The notes under the pieces are model-generated. The model made no database searches and was not told the DNA's origin. It was given only the letters and a program-made list of their open reading frames with translations. A DNA stretch of 64,000 bases from Favolaschia claudopus (Eukaryota > Basidiomycota > Agaricomycetes > Agaricales > Mycenaceae): positions 124,001 to 188,000 of the forward strand of contig JAWWNJ010000024.1 of assembly GCA_037176885.1 (NCBI GenBank), written 5' to 3'. Numbering within the stretch: position 1 is the first letter of the stretch; each line of letters opens with the position of its first letter. Shown in pieces: positions 47,946-58,011 of the stretch. Both the position numbers and the translations under genes were made by a program.

Positions 47946-49360
47946 ATGTCGCTGATCAAACCCAGCGGACGCAAGGGTCCAGTGTCGGGCAAAGCAGCTG
48001 GACGGCGCAACAACAATAACCAAATCTACGCCCATCCCCTCCCAATAATCTTCTGGTACCCGCCTTCGACCCGCATTCGCTCAGTTCTAGGTCTACTCGG
48101 CCTTACTCTAACGAGAGTAGAGGTCCCGCAATGTCAGGGTGTCTTCGACGAAGCTACGCGTTCGGTGTGGGTGTCTAGCAGAAGTGACTCGAATATACTT
48201 TGGCGGCGCGGTTTCTTTGGCAAAGGTGATCTGTCGCGCAGCGAACCAAGTTGGTTAGCTCGTCAAATCAATGCGCGACGCACTGGAGGCAATCGTGAGC
48301 ATGTATCCCTTGTCTCGTATCTTATAAATCAACACCGGCCTGTAGGTCTAACATCCGAGGAAATGACCGCAAAACGTCGCGCCGAGCGAAAGCAATTCAA
48401 GATTGACCGTGCCCGAGCTATCGCAGCCGTTGCCGCCGAAGCAGAGGCCCTCTTCGAAACCGAAGGTCGCGTCACTGTCCCCGCACTCTCCGGCCCCGCC
48501 ATCCCCTCAGCCGCAACCTGGAAACCCGCCGCGCCAGAAGACCCTCCAGAAACGCCGGTCACACCGCAAGAAGAAACACCTCCAGAGGAAGAAGAACCGC
48601 AAGAAGACTTGGAGCATCTTCAGCTCACCCTTCCCGAGGCTTTCTTTCTCCTCTGGAACTTAGACTGCCTGGCAGTCGAGGACCCTCTTACGGTAGCTCA
48701 AATCGAATACCGCACCATCCATGTCATTTCTTATCCACCGCACAGAATGAATTAATGAGCATTCAACAAATATGGATAGCCTTCCAAGCAGCACACTTGA
48801 ACCCTCCGCTCTTCGTATCTCCCAGACCCACGCCAGCTTTGCAATTTGACAATCCGTTCATCATAAATTATATCGTATACCACCACTACCGCTCGTTGGG
48901 CTGGGTAGTACGAGGCGGCATCAAATTCTGCGTCGATTACATGCTCTATAAGCGTGGCCCCGTGTTCAACCATGCAGAGTAAACCCTCTCATTCGGTTAA
49001 CGATTTCGGCGCTCAATCTCAAACGCTCAGGTTTTCCGTTGTGGTCTGCCCCGTTTACGAAGATCCAGCCGACCAGGAAGTATCTACCGTCGATCTACAC
49101 CATGCTTCGCCTTTCTCGTGGGCTTGGCTGAGCACAATCAATCGGGTGAACACTCAGGTCTACAAGGTTCTTGTGATCATCTTTTTCCTATTATGTCTCC
49201 TTTTAATGAGGCTCAACAGACCTTAATTCTGGCCTACGTCACGATCCCCGCTCGCTCGCGAGTGTCCGTCGATGTCCTCCAGTCTCCCGCGTGCCTACAA
49301 CACTACTCAATCCGCGAAGTGACCGTCCGACGCTTCATTCCCGCCCGGATGCGGGATTGA
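47946..49360 (+). CDS. SEN2: tRNA-splicing endonuclease subunit Sen2
   Basis: Four exons, 47946-48692, 48746-48978, 49031-49166 and 49220-49360, give 418 residues. The N-terminal part has the Sen2 segment CQGVFDEATRSVWV and WRRGFFGKGDLSRSEPSW. A Glu/Pro-rich spacer follows. The C-terminal nuclease domain has NYIVYHHYRSLGWVVRGG, YMLYKRGPVFNHAEFSV (catalytic Tyr near 314-317 and His about 325) and a Lys in NTQVYKTLILAYV, completing the Tyr/His/Lys triad of tRNA intron endonucleases. Sen2 cuts the 5' splice site of intron-containing tRNA precursors as part of a four-subunit complex. MSLIKPSG at 47946 was preferred over an ATG 27 bases upstream. Confidence 0.93.
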
Positions 49361-49721
49361 ATCACTTACAAGCAGCACAATGTAGTCATCATCATATCTT
49401 GTTCATATAAATGTACGCAAAACCATACATTGTACCACCACCTTTCCAATTTTGTGCCAACTGTCTTGGGCAATCATACAAAATGCATGGGACGATGTAT
49501 AGAAGAATGAGCGTCGATTGAATACAGATATGATATTTTATAACCATGCAATTGTGTTGACGTGCGCGCCTCCATGGAAAGAAGAGAATACAAGTGGCAG
49601 GAGAGAGATGCAGAAAGGTTAGATGTGGGCGGAAAAATATAACCTGGAAGTGAAGAAACCGAGGGAAAGGCCTCTGAAGAAACCGAGGGGAAGGGCCTGC
49701 TGCTGCTGTAGTCTGTCTATG
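49361..49721. other. Convergent intergenic region
   Basis: About 360 bp between the 3' ends of SEN2 and the THP3-like gene. It is moderately AT-rich and holds 3' untranslated sequence only, as far as I can see. Confidence 0.45.
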
Positions 49722-51372
49722 TCATATTGCACCTTTGATGGCCACCTTGCGGTATTTCGTTTCGAAGATCTGATTCAGCTGGGTGCCCGCAGGCTTGCAG
49801 TCCAGCGTCTTCTGGTCGTCAGGGCTGCCGGGGTTCGTGAAAATGGCGGCAGAGTGGTCGGCTAGGAATTCGCGCGCTTGTTCTAGGCCGTCAAAGGCTA
49901 GTTCTTGATGGATGAACGAAAGTGGGATCGATTTATATCTGCCTCGTTGAATCAGCAAGCGGCGACCCTGAGGTGAATACTGGGAATACTGACGCTTTGG
50001 TGATCACCATGAGTGCCTTGGCTCGTTCGCGAGCAACGAAATGATCCATGATATACGCGCCCATGTTTGGCGAAGAGGAGTATAATGCAAACAGCGCATG
50101 ATAGTTTCCCATGGCCAGTGCCCGCTGTACTTGAAGAGCATGCAGTACTGCAGGGTCTGCCTTCTGCTTAGGTGTTAGTTGACCTACATATAAATTCAAC
50201 TCTGCACAATCCAACATCAATTTGTCGTGCCAGCCTTAGAGTCAAATTTCACCCACCCGACATATTGCGGCCATGCAAAAGCATCAGAATACGATATGCG
50301 GTGAATTCTTCGACTCTGCCAGGGATGCCAAGTTCGTATAGCGTCTTCAAAGTCGCCTGACATTGGTTGTATTCGACCATATCGCCCTGCAGGGGAAGTG
50401 AAGCCAGTCAAAGTACAGTAGACGGACATGCTTACGCATTCCAATGCAATCCGACCATGTATTTCATACACTTGTACCGTGAATTCATTCTTGATACGTT
50501 GTACCTGACGAGGGAACTGATGCCTATAACATGGAAAGGATGATAAAAACGACGCACTGTCAGATCCTGCCGTAGACTCTTAAACTGACTACATATCCAG
50601 TTATATGGTGTTCGTTCACGAAACCGCTTCTTTAGTTCAAGTAGAGTTTGTTGAAGGATGGGATAAGGGCGTATCTGTTCGGGTTTTGGTTCCTGTCGCA
50701 TAACTAGTCAGGATGGCGTTTGTCTCAACGAAGCAGGCAGCCGTACTGTTGTTAACCGAAGATAATCTTTGAATATCTCCTGCGACGTCCCCACGATTGT
50801 ATACCGGTCCCAATCCATAACATTCTAGTCTCGAGCTCTTAACACAATGACACACCTTGAAATAGAAACTACACACCGGATCGGCCTCTGGATCATCCGA
50901 CTGCCCAAACGGCGACGTCGACCGCGAGTTGGCGAAGAGATGGGAATGGCTGTGATTCGCCTTGAGAGAAGCAAGACTACCCAGTCTTGACGTCGACGAC
51001 TTTTCCCGCTCAATCTCATGCTCCCGCTGAAACCTTTGCGCGCGTTTATCCAGTGCCGCTCGATCATTAGGGTCAAACGACGGCGTCGCCCCATTATTTT
51101 TCAATGCCTTCTTCACTTTCTTCGTTGCGGGTGAGTGTTCATTGCTGAAAGTTCACCAAGTAATTTAAACACCGAGCAAAGCAACACGTAAGATCGAGTA
51201 CACACTTTTTGCGCTTTAAATTCGTGTTGTTGAATTGTGGCGTAGGTTGAGGCATTAAGGCTTTCAGTTGCACGCCAGCCCAGTCGGTCGTCCAGAGCGT
51301 ATGAGCCGCAAAAGCGTCTGCAATCACCTGTCGTAGTTCAGCTTGTGCTTCCGTTCTATTCGTATCTGTCAT
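49722..51372 (-). CDS. SAC3/GANP family protein, Thp3/LENG8 type
   Basis: Eight exons, 51372-51206, 51144-50877, 50824-50747, 50692-50558, 50504-50436, 50386-50257, 50201-49994 and 49938-49722, give 423 residues from the ATG at 51372. Conserved motifs are GTSQEIFKDYLRLT, CSQFKSLRQDLTVQRIKNEF, VYEIHGRIALE, GDMVEYNQCQATLKTLY and ARERAKALMVI, which mark the SAC3/GANP PCI-like domain of Thp3 (yeast) and LENG8 (animals). Thp3 works with Csn12 in transcription elongation and mRNA maturation. The true N-terminus is probably longer: in frame just upstream of 51372 the sequence reads DWVAKCLGQ, and an open frame starting MAATTQVRAE lies at about 51474, but I could not find a clean splice joining them. 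Confidence 0.88.
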
Positions 51373-51614
51373 TTGTCCCAGACATTTCGCAACCCAGTCC
51401 CTAGCAGCAATTCAAGAGTGAGATAGATAGCCAGACGCGGCAGTGTTTCTGCTCGCACTTGAGTTGTGGCGGCCATGATTCGGCGGACATGTTGCAAGTT
51501 CGGAAACAAGAGTGTAAACAACACACGCAAATAACCGGGAAAAATATTTGACAACGAAAATTAAAATTTTTATTGTACTCGTGCTACGCGGAAAAGAACA
51601 ATGGGTCCCCTCCT

Positions 51615-52921
51615 CTAATGCTTCTTGTCTACGGGCGGGTCGTATACTGTGTAGTTGGGTGAGTGGTGGGCACTTAGATTGGAAGCATTCACGAAACATA
51701 CAAATTTTCCTGTTCTTGATCGGAGTCCATTTGAAGCGCTTGACATACAGACTGAGCAGCGTCAGTGTTGAGAACAGGATGACAGCCTTGATTCCATTCT
51801 TTTTCCTGTCATCGTGCTCCGGCTCTGCAGCCCAGTGCAGGAAAGTAACAACGTCCTTGGCCATTTGCGAAGTAGTAGCAGGGGTGCCTACATATTTCAT
51901 CAATACAAATGGTCGGAATAAGACGCAAACAACTCACCATCCTCATACTCGACCAAGCCGTCGAACAAGACACGCGCCATGCCAATAGCTCCACCAGGGA
52001 AGAAAGGGTTGTAGTTCATCCCTTCACGGACTTCAACACCGGCAGGAGGATCGACATAGCCAGTAATGAGGGCGTAGACATAGTTCTGCGGCATGAGTGA
52101 GTGAGTTTCTGAACGAAAAAGAATACAATTTAACACACAGCACCACCGTGGCGAGCCTTGACGATCAAACTCAAATCTGGAGGTAACGCGCCAGCATTGC
52201 CAGCTCGGGCAGCCTCTTCATTGGGGTAGGGACCGGGCAAGTAGTCGGCAATTTTTCCTGGACGCATGAACATCTCTCCCTGATCGTCGGGGCCGTCCTG
52301 ATATTCAACCTCCTCCGCCATAGCGCGAGCCTCGTCAACGGTGTGCGAGACTCCAACAAAGTTACGCCATGCAATGCGGTCGAGGGAGTGGCACGCTGCG
52401 CAGACCTCGCGGTAGACCTGATAACCTCTGCGGATGCTGAAAAGGTAGAACAGGAAATTTGAGCGCGTGTTGGGCTGTCACAACGAAAAGCTACCTGGCG
52501 TGATCAAACGTATCAATAAGGCCAGCGTGCGGCCAGGGGTAGTCCGGAGGGTGAAGACCTTCTTCGCTGGCGTGGCTGGCGTGCACTTGCCCGAGGAAAG
52601 GGAGGGAACCGTAGAGATGGGTATACCAGGCTACCGAACCAGCAGTGAAGAGTGATACCGACGCAAGGGTGAGGCGGGAATTCAGGAACGACTACACTGG
52701 TAGTTAGACACCACAAAAATACGGTTCAAAGACAAGTAACCTCGAAGGCGGAAGAAGAGGACGCGGTGGATGCATTCCGGACCTGTAGGTGGACTGAGTT
52801 GGCGGCAAAAGCGCGCACAAAACGCAGGATAATTTACCGCAAATGCGCGAGGGATAGATAGAGGATTTTTACGGCGTAAGGCAGACAAGGCAGGGCCCTT
52901 GCTCAACTGCCTGGCCAGCAT
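51615..52921 (-). CDS. CYT1: Cytochrome c1
   Basis: Seven exons, 52921-52838, 52782-52741, 52691-52495, 52436-52139, 52085-51938, 51887-51702 and 51646-51615, give 328 residues. A basic N-terminal presequence is followed by a hydrophobic sorting segment. The haem c site CAACH lies at residues 120-124, and the axial Met is in [13 protein letters not shown]. Other motifs are [25 protein letters not shown] and [14 protein letters not shown]. One C-terminal membrane helix ([17 protein letters not shown]) is followed by a short matrix tail ending PVDKKH from a 32-base exon. Cytochrome c1 is the haem subunit of respiratory complex III, facing the intermembrane space. Confidence 0.96.
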
Positions 52922-53137
52922 TTTCGACGACCAAAGAGGTGGAACAGAAACAAGTGTGACCGACTCTGATGCGAATGTCACATGCCTTCCCGACTTTCAG
53001 CGAACGAATCACAAATCGTCGGTTTTTGAACTCAAGTATATTCACAGAAATCGAATAGGATGGTCATAAAAAATGGGAGATGGTCCAGGTATGTAGTAAC
53101 AAGCCGTGCGTCGCATACATTATCCAACGATTCACTC

Positions 53138-53738
53138 TCAGAACAAGCACTCGCACAGTTCTGTAAGAAATTTAAATCAGTCGCCCGGCAAGACCCGCTC
53201 GACAAGAAAACCAGCCCACCTTCTGCGCAGCAACACAGACACATTCCCGCTAAACAGGCCATGCACCCTCCGCCACCGCCGCTAGATTGTTGTTGTGGCT
53301 GTTGTCTACGAACAAAGGCGCATTAGCATCAACAGCTGCAATTCCCATGCAGCGAAATCGCGGCATACACGTAGATAGTTTGCGGAGGAGGATTGGGCTG
53401 GTATCCCTGCTGAGGATATCCCTGTCCGTACTGCTGCTGCTGCTGACCGTAGCCTCCCTGCTGGTACGAGTTTGGGGGTTGCTGAACAGACATCAGAGAT
53501 GTGGGGCGACCGGAGCATCGACAGCTAAGGCACCGACCTGAGGATAGTAACCTCCCTGGCCACCTAATAGAAATACAGTATTAGCCTGCGAAACATATTA
53601 CTTGGAAGTAACTGCTGCCAAAAGAGGCACGCAATTTGGCGCCCAAAGGTGTGACACATGCTACGCACCTGGTGGAGGATAGTATTGCTGCTGCTGCTGT
53701 GGTTGCTGCTGTCCCTTATAATAATCGTTTGCGGACAT
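53138..53738 (-). CDS. CYSTM protein (Pro/Gln-rich, Cys-rich C-terminal membrane segment)
   Basis: Five exons, 53738-53669, 53563-53538, 53481-53369, 53305-53220 and 53160-53138, give 105 residues. The N-terminal part is rich in Gln, Tyr, Pro and Gly with GGYYPQ and QGYPQQGY units. A glycine run leads into the CYSTM motif CMACLAGMCLCCCAEELCECLF, with the final seven residues supplied by the last 23-base exon. CYSTM proteins are small, tail-inserted membrane proteins linked to stress tolerance in eukaryotes. The family is clear; the role in this fungus is unknown. The gene shares its upstream side with no close neighbour. Confidence 0.9.
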
Positions 53739-54157
53739 CGTCAGAGAGGGCGTGAAGGGGTTGAGTGGATGGGAGGGCTCGAACTGCTGGCTCAGTCGCA
53801 GTTATAAAGGGAAAGGCCGACAGACTTTCCTCAGCCACGTGCCGCGGCACAACTCGCGCGCAGTCTTGCGAGGCTGTGTTCGGATCTGAACTCGACGGTC
53901 TTCGTGCGAGAAATTGGTCAAAATGTCCCTCAAAGCTGCTGTTCGCATCCCGGACTCCATGTCCGATGTCCTCAAACCGTGCTCGAGGCTGTAGAGGGCA
54001 GTGCGCGCAGCTGGCCGCAGCCAGGCGAAAAAATTAATTAATAATTGCTAGAACGAATCTGGGTATGTACTAAGTAGTATGCATTATAGACACGAACGAA
54101 GTAGTAGTTGGAGTCCGATCCAATAAGGATATTGTGGTTCGTAACAGGCGGGATGCA
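53739..54157. other. Intergenic region upstream of the CYSTM gene
   Basis: About 420 bp with the CYSTM promoter and the 3' end of the velvet gene. A small inverted-repeat-like CCACGTGCCGCGG lies near 53836-53848. No gene seen. Confidence 0.45.
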
Positions 54158-55260
54158 CTACGGCTGTAAGGAAAACATCCGGGCGCCTTGTCGGATAAAT
54201 GCCTGCGTGAGTCGTGTTTGAGCTGGAGAATTAGGATGAGTCACATCTTGAGCGCTTAAACAAGTAAAGCACAAACGAGCTGCGGTATATTCATGATAGG
54301 GAAGAACATCGAACACGCTAGATTGTGCTTGAGCCAACGTCGTCCCTTGTTCAGCAATCCCGGACGCATCAGGGCTACGCGGAAAACTGAAAATGAGTTA
54401 TAGAACAGGGTGGAACACAGGAACTGTGGGGACATGACAAGGACTCGCCTGCTGATTTTTACAAGTGTTATGCCAAGGTGGAAGCGACCCCGCCAACGGA
54501 TGCTGACATCCGGGAAGATGAAGAACAGACCCATGTTGCCGTTCTGGTCCTCTAGATGATGCACAGATGATACGAGATTACCGTATAAAATCGGTTCCGG
54601 GGCCCTGGCTCTGTGTCCAGCGGTCGGAGAACCCATGTCCAGAGGCGTCCCGTTCTCAGCAAACAGTGAAAGATGAGCGATAAGGAAGGGAAGCTCCTCC
54701 TGACTGTAAAAAATCGTCAGCCTTTGAATCGAGGGGTTTGAATGGCGAACATACGGTACAATCGAGTTACCATTGGGATCGCGTACCGTGAGCTGAACGA
54801 CCATCGGCGGCGTCAAGGGAAGGCGAGAAAGGGTAGCGTATCCGAATTCCGCAGTTTTTTGTGGGTGCTGGACAACATTGAGCTGATAGGACCTCCTGGA
54901 GAACCGGGTCAACTCGGCGTTGTTTAAGAAGGAAAATAGACGCGGAACTTACCGATTACGAGGATTGGCGAGAAGAGTGGATACCTGAACTCGAGGATGG
55001 GAGCGGTGCTGGGCCCGATGGGTCGTGTATTCAGTGATGCTGCTTTGGGTGCTGTTGGTAGGCGAGCTGCGGCTCGAATTTGACCCATTGGAGCCGAATG
55101 CAGTCGAGGAACCAGTCTGAGGCGTAGATCGTCCACTGCTTGTTTCAAGCATGCATACCGAGTCATGTCCTGAATTAGAGTTTATACAACTCGAGAATGT
55201 GGTCGTAAAGTTTAAACGAATGAGAGTTTGCGAGGTTTGCACATGATGTGTACTCCTCAT
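54158..55260 (-). CDS. Velvet factor (VosA/VelB family)
   Basis: Four exons, 55260-54953, 54895-54755, 54703-54449 and 54386-54158, give 310 residues if translation starts at 55260, or 274 from the ATG at 55152. After a Ser/Thr-rich N-terminus the velvet domain begins with YQLNVVQHPQKTAEFGYA, PPMVVQLTVRDPNG and PFLIAHLSLF, has an insert, and continues NLVSSVHHLEDQNGNMGLFFIFPD, IRWRGRFHLGI and the late PDASGIAEQGTTLAQAQS with VFDVLPYHEYTAA. Velvet proteins are NF-kB-like fungal DNA-binding regulators of development, light response and secondary metabolism. Intron 54387-54448 has a GC donor (GCGAGT). The start is uncertain. Confidence 0.9.
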
Positions 55261-55783
55261 TTTCGTGATGGAACGCTTCGGGAAACGAAAACTCTGATCA
55301 GGGACAGTCAGGAGATTCAGAAGAATATACGAAAAAGAGAAAGGCTCCGACCTTTGGATTGTGGCCGTAACGGGGTCGTGCACGTAGCCGGTTTGGGTTC
55401 AACATTATATATCTCCGCCGCCGCACACCAGCTGTGAAAGAATCAGTCGACATGATTGACCACCACCGCGCCCACAGGCGGAGACTGCCAACGGCTTTAA
55501 CAGCAGGAGTAAGACTGGGAGCGGATATGAATGTCAGGGATGGGATATCATTTATACATTTAGCGTTGGCAACACAGCGTCAGCGTGAATTCTGGAAAAA
55601 TGCCCAATCACCGCCTCGATAGGTATACGTTGGCGGCCAGAGATCCACCGGTGAGAAGGTCTGCTCAGATCATACCAGTCAAAACAGTTTCGGGCGAAGG
55701 CGTGTTTGAAATAGGCTGGCTGTCTTAATGAGGCGAGAAGATCCAGAGTAAGGGGATTATGTTTAAATACAGGCCGAAAGTGA
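55261..55783. other. Intergenic region upstream of the velvet gene
   Basis: About 520 bp with the promoter and leader of the velvet gene at the left and the 3' end of TIM23 at the right. An open frame reads through from the velvet gene as far as 55383 without an ATG, so part of this may be 5' leader or an extra exon. Confidence 0.45.
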
Positions 55784-56738
55784 TCAAACGTTCTTTTTCA
55801 CATAACTCCAGATCCCCGCCACGCCTGACATGAATGTCGCCGCAGCGAGCGCAGATTTTACACCGGCTGATGGCGGTTATTTATCAGGACGGCATAAAAA
55901 ACCTAAGAGGGAGGAAGAATCGCACCGGTAGATTTGTATAAAGCCCCTGTTATGCCTCCAGCACTCATACTACCGAGAGTATCGTGTTTACCGCGCAAAG
56001 CATCGATCGTGGAATTAACTCCATTGTATACCAGGGCTGTACAAAAAGGTGGAACGAGTCAGGAATGCTGACGAGGAGATGGGAATGCAATATACGGACC
56101 GAGAACACCAGCCGAGTTTCCAATAAACGTCCCTCGCCTAGTCACGGAATTGAGGACACTGTTGATCCTTAACCGCGTATTTGACACTGCCAGAGGCCTG
56201 GTAGCGCCTTCACGTACGCCCCACGCGCCGCCAATAGCCAGCCCTTGGAGAAACATTTGAGCATGTGACGAGCAAAGAACAATAAGAGCTCGACTAAAGA
56301 GGGGATGGCCGAGATGAAGAGATAAGGTGCGAGGGGCGTGAGAGGGCGTAAGCGAGTCCGGGAGCACGCCATGTATCAAAAGTAGTAATTTGAAAGAGAT
56401 CTCGACGTACCACTGAGATACATGGTACCCGTTCCATAGCACAGATCATCACTCCACCCCCTCGATGGAATGGCGGTATGGGCCCCGGGAAGGTCATTGG
56501 TTTTGTCATCCTCTAGAAGCAGGTAATCTAATTTGTCTCCAAGCTCTGCGAGGGGGTGCAACTTGGCAGGATCATAGGCACCCATGAGAAGTTCTGAAGC
56601 GGTAGCAACATGGTCGACGCCAGCAGAGGAAGAGTCTCTAGAGAACGTCGCCGAGCGCAGATAGTCTGTAGGGTTCGACGATGAGGACGACGACGACGAA
56701 GCACTCGGCTGGGGTTGACCCTCGCTTTTAGACGCCAT
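55784..56738 (-). CDS. TIM23: Mitochondrial import inner membrane translocase Tim23
   Basis: Four exons, 56738-56411, 56243-56100, 56036-55926 and 55866-55784, give 221 residues. A polar N-terminal half (intermembrane-space part) has LHPLAELGDKLDYLLLED and GWSDDLCYGTGTMYLSG. The Tim17/22/23 membrane domain follows: LAIGGAWGVREG, RINSVLNSVTRRG, GNSAGVLALVYNG, and a last helix ending WSYVKKNV. The first intron is long (56244-56410, 167 bases). Tim23 forms the protein-conducting core of the presequence translocase. The gene is head-to-head with the mitochondrial TPR gene, 79 bp apart. Confidence 0.95.
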
Positions 56739-56817
56739 GGGAGGAGAGGAAAAAATTTGATGGTGACGTTGCGTGACAGTCGATCGGAATTTGTAACGCG
56801 ACGCGTTTGTACTTACT
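56739..56817. promoter_or_regulatory. Shared TIM23/TPR promoter
   Basis: Only 79 bp separate the two start codons, so the promoters must overlap. Both products appear to be mitochondrial, which fits shared control; that is an inference from position. Confidence 0.5.
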
Positions 56818-57922
56818 ATGTGGAGATTCTATCGTTTGGCGACATCACCCTCGGTTTCTCGTTCTAGGACCCTGTTATCAACTCAGTCGAGGCGTACGCC
56901 TGCTTTACCCCGACCTCGTTCCTTTTTTTGACCCGAATCAGGATGGGCAACGTCGGTAACACCTCATTCAAGTGAAATCTCGGTATTTGCGGCGTTTTCC
57001 CAGTGCTCATGAACAGCTAGGCGCCGCTAATCCCGCCGAGGCTGAGGCCTTGAAATGTCTTGAATTGGGGACCGTCAAACTGGAAGAGGCAATTGGAAAC
57101 TTGGAAGCAATTGAACACTATTAACAGTTGTCTGACTCAGGGCGACGTGGCTGCTGCTAAAACACTCTACCAGCGAAGCGTGGAAATAAGGTAGAACAAA
57201 GGCTTTTTGCTTTCTCGAAACGAGCAGTTTACGAAACTGGAAATCAAGGCGCAACGCGAGCTCCCTCTTCAACCTCGGCGTGACCCATTACCATCTGAGT
57301 AGGTTCTCACCATCTGTTGCTGTCCGTTCTGACGTCGGTCAGAGGAGTTTGACGAGGCAATAGCTTCCTGGCAAGAATCCATTGTTTTACAACCGTCAAG
57401 TCCGGACGCTCACACAAGTACGTCCTTTCCATTTCCCAGATGTTCAATTGAACATAACATATCCGAAGATCTGGCGTCCGCGTATATCATGTCACCTGTC
57501 GCTCGACCGGACCTGGCTTTGAAGCACCTTAAGCAAGTCGTATCTCACCCCATTATGGCCCCGTAATTATGTCGAGTCTTTTTCAGTATTGCTGCCACGC
57601 TCTCTCCGGACGATCCCGAGATAGCATTTAACCTCGCTGCCGTCCTTGAAGCCAGTAAATTCCCCCACCCATTGTCTCTATATTTGCCTGATTTTTTTGT
57701 TCCAAGCGGGTAAATTAGAAGAGGCCTTGGAACAATATCAACGGAGTAAAGATCGCGGTGTGGAGGTAAGGAACCACGTCTGTACCCAGATCCCGCCACA
57801 TTAAAATATCATTGTTGTAGCGAGCAGCGATGCATGTACGAAATGTCAGCGCAAAAATTGTCGGGCGCCGAATGAAAGAAGCGGCAGAACTAGAAGATGC
57901 AAAAAAATCATCAGAGCCTTGA
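56818..57922 (+). CDS. TPR protein with mitochondrial presequence and an apparent frameshift
   Basis: Nine exons, 56818-56955, 57004-57088, 57141-57190, 57249-57298, 57343-57417, 57469-57532, 57587-57654, 57707-57765 and 57821-57922. The N-terminus MWRFYRLATSPSVSRSR is basic and free of acids, like a mitochondrial presequence. Three or four TPR units follow, with GDVAAAKTLYQRSVEI, SSLFNLGVTHYH, FDEAIASWQESIVLQPSSPDAH, DPEIAFNLAAVLEA and LEEALEQYQRSKDRG. Exon 1 contains a run of seven T at 56923-56929 that puts a TGA in frame; six T would give an open frame and 229 residues in total. Another reading skips the run with a 95-base intron. Introns 57089-57140 and 57533-57586 have GC donors. Function unknown; a TTC19- or assembly-factor-like role is only a guess. 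Confidence 0.8.
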
Positions 57923-58011
57923 GATGGCAATTCACGGTAACATGGATTAGCCAAGGGTTGACGTTATTGCATTCTGTTCAAGGTACATATGATACATTTT
58001 AATCTCACATT

